A DNA stretch of 32,331 nt, from the NCBI GenBank assembly GCA_016206235.1, contig JACQRZ010000015.1, positions 1 to 32,331 of the forward strand, read 5' to 3'. Shown here in pieces: positions 31,038 to 32,331 of the stretch. This DNA comes from Candidatus Uhrbacteria bacterium (lineage in GTDB: Bacteria; Patescibacteriota; Patescibacteriia; JACQRZ01). The notes beneath the pieces were generated by a model. That model had not been told where the DNA came from. It saw only the letters and a program-made list of their open reading frames with translations, and made no database searches. Position 1 is the first letter of the stretch. Every line of letters begins with the position of its first letter. A program made the translations under genes and the position numbers.

Positions 31038-32300
31038 ATGGTTGAAGCAACACAAAAATTTTTTTTCTTTTTTGTCAGTACGTACGCTCTTTTGAGCGTC
31101 GCTTTTTTTGCGCATGCACAGGAATTGCATATTGACGCAGCAACGCTAGAAAAAGGGTATTCAGCAAAAAGTACGGATGGTCTCTTTGGTGTCAGTGTTT
31201 TTCCAAAAACATTTACCGCGCCCGTTCAATTATCGATTGAAAAAAAATATTCCAGCACAGATGCCCCATTTTTTGTTCCACCGCCTATTACACACGTATT
31301 CGCAAGCGATGTGTATGCGTATGATCTTAAGCGAGTAAAACCTCAACAACCACTCATTCTGAGTTTGCAAGCAAAAAGTTCAATAGTTGATGATCCCAGC
31401 ATTGCGTATTATGACAGAAATAAAAAGGCATGGTTTTTTTTGCGGTCAAATCTCAATGAAAAAGGTAGTGTAACATCGGCTTTTTCATTGCCGTTTTCGT
31501 ATGTTGCGCTGTTAAGCCCGCGCAGAGAAGTAGCAGAGGTTAATGACATGATGAAAGGTATGCATGCAGGATACGTGCTTGATGATAAGCTTGCCGTGTT
31601 GTATGCGAAAAATGAACACACTCTTTTACCAATCGCGAGTCTTACAAAGCTCATGACGGCGCTCGTGTTTCTTGATCATAATCCAGGATGGTTTTCAAAA
31701 GTAACGATACGTCCGAGCGATGATGCTGCGCCAGCAAAAGTTGCTTTTCGAAAAAATGAAGTCGCCGTTGTAAAAGATTTGTTTTATGCAACGCTCGTTG
31801 GTTCGGCCAATAACACTGCTAAAGCACTGGCACGATCGACGGGACTTTCAGAAAAGGCGTTTGTCTCACGTATGAATGAAAAGGCGCGTTTCTTGGGTAT
31901 GACACATACGACGTTTGCAGACTGCACAGGATTAGACCCTCAGAATCAGTCGACGGCCAAAGATGTCGCACTTCTTGCAAAGACGGCATTTGGTCATCCA
32001 GATATCATGCGTGCAACAGCGACGGCAACCTATGTCATGAATGTAGTGAATACCAAACGCAAAGTTACTATACAGAATACAAATAAACTTATCACCGAGC
32101 CGTATGTATCATATGCAAAAACCGGATTCACTGACGAGGCAGGATATAATTTTGCTGTACGTGTTCTTCACGATAATCGTGAAGTAACAGCAGTTCTTCT
32201 TGGTGGGCGCTTGAGCAAAACGAGATTTGATATAGCAAAGAATATTATTTCAAAACAATTACTATCTCACAATCAAAATATCACAGCGTCTACCCAGTAG
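31038..32300 (+). CDS. D-alanyl-D-alanine carboxypeptidase (S11 family, PBP5-like)
   Basis: 420 residues. A signal peptide or anchor spans about 1-28 (hydrophobic FFFFFVSTYALLSVAFFAHA). An N-terminal region of about 150 residues of unknown fold follows (beta-rich, YDLKRVKPQQPLIL), which the standard PBP5 does not have. The penicillin-binding domain begins near 175. Its three active-site motifs are present: SLTK (201-204), SAN (256-258) and KTG (361-363). The usual C-terminal beta domain and amphipathic anchor of PBP5 are missing. The enzyme removes the terminal D-Ala from peptidoglycan stem peptides outside the membrane and so limits cross-linking. The stop codon at 32298-32300 leaves only 31 bases to the window end. 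Confidence 0.93.
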   Translation: MVEATQKFFFFFVSTYALLSVAFFAHAQELHIDAATLEKGYSAKSTDGLFGVSVFPKTFTAPVQLSIEKKYSSTDAPFFVPPPITHVFASDVYAYDLKRVKPQQPLILSLQAKSSIVDDPSIAYYDRNKKAWFFLRSNLNEKGSVTSAFSLPFSYVALLSPRREVAEVNDMMKGMHAGYVLDDKLAVLYAKNEHTLLPIASLTKLMTALVFLDHNPGWFSKVTIRPSDDAAPAKVAFRKNEVAVVKDLFYATLVGSANNTAKALARSTGLSEKAFVSRMNEKARFLGMTHTTFADCTGLDPQNQSTAKDVALLAKTAFGHPDIMRATATATYVMNVVNTKRKVTIQNTNKLITEPYVSYAKTGFTDEAGYNFAVRVLHDNREVTAVLLGGRLSKTRFDIAKNIISKQLLSHNQNITASTQ

Positions 32301-32331
32301 TAGGCTTGTCCGGCTTGATTCTTTTTTGCGC

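Overview
The window looks like a chromosomal segment of a Patescibacteria (Candidate Phyla Radiation) genome, probably of the Parcubacteria side. This rests on the gene content (a short housekeeping set mixed with large, poorly characterised surface proteins), on an S-layer-like N-terminal domain (residues around FPNDKVFKSWY) that I associate with this group, on a DUF5667-type membrane protein beside an ECF sigma factor, and on very small gaps between genes. The lineage call is inference. UGA is a normal stop here: a complete RF2 gene with its UGA frameshift site is present.

Layout. 1-600: the left-edge remnant of an insertion sequence (ISNCY-like transposase, minus strand) with its terminal repeats. 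719-1315: a decayed subtilisin-like gene. 1551-4608 (minus): infB, rbfA and clpP. 4793-9712 (plus): a small DUF5663-like protein followed by a 1526-residue repeat-containing protein. 9761-12579 (minus): infC, rpmI and rplT with a GIY-YIG nuclease upstream, then tmRNA (ssrA) and smpB; the tmRNA is flanked on both sides by REP-like palindromes. 12622-13674: an AI-2E family membrane protein. 13808-15498: an ECF sigma factor and its DUF5667 partner. 15726-25293: a cell-surface block (S-layer-like protein behind a structured leader RNA, two membrane-anchored TPR proteins, a small membrane protein, a tail-fibre-like repeat protein and a secreted protein with C-terminal helical repeats). 25364-32300: an extracellular subtilase with a beta-propeller, an NAD-dependent epimerase homologue lacking the usual catalytic Tyr, an HtrA protease, prfB and a D,D-carboxypeptidase.

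The most unusual signal is in the gaps between genes. At least 13 gaps are filled by short degenerate tandem arrays with a strict 7-nt period (8 nt at two loci). In the clearest arrays about 4-5 positions of each unit are constant and about 3 vary, for example AGTGNNN. Most occur as an array followed by its reverse-complement-like partner, so the transcript could form a long imperfect hairpin. The unit vocabulary differs between loci, but some is shared: AGTGNNN at three loci, AGCT-containing units at two, TAACGAG at two. The arrays run to within a few bases of the start and stop codons and sometimes encode the last residues of a protein. I know of no described element that matches; the closest precedent I know is the heptameric STRR repeats of cyanobacteria.

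Several genes (19740, 25364, 31038) have a -10 box placed so that transcription would begin at or next to the ATG, suggesting leaderless mRNAs. Classical terminators are found mainly at the ends of the surface genes and at the one convergent junction (9725-9752).
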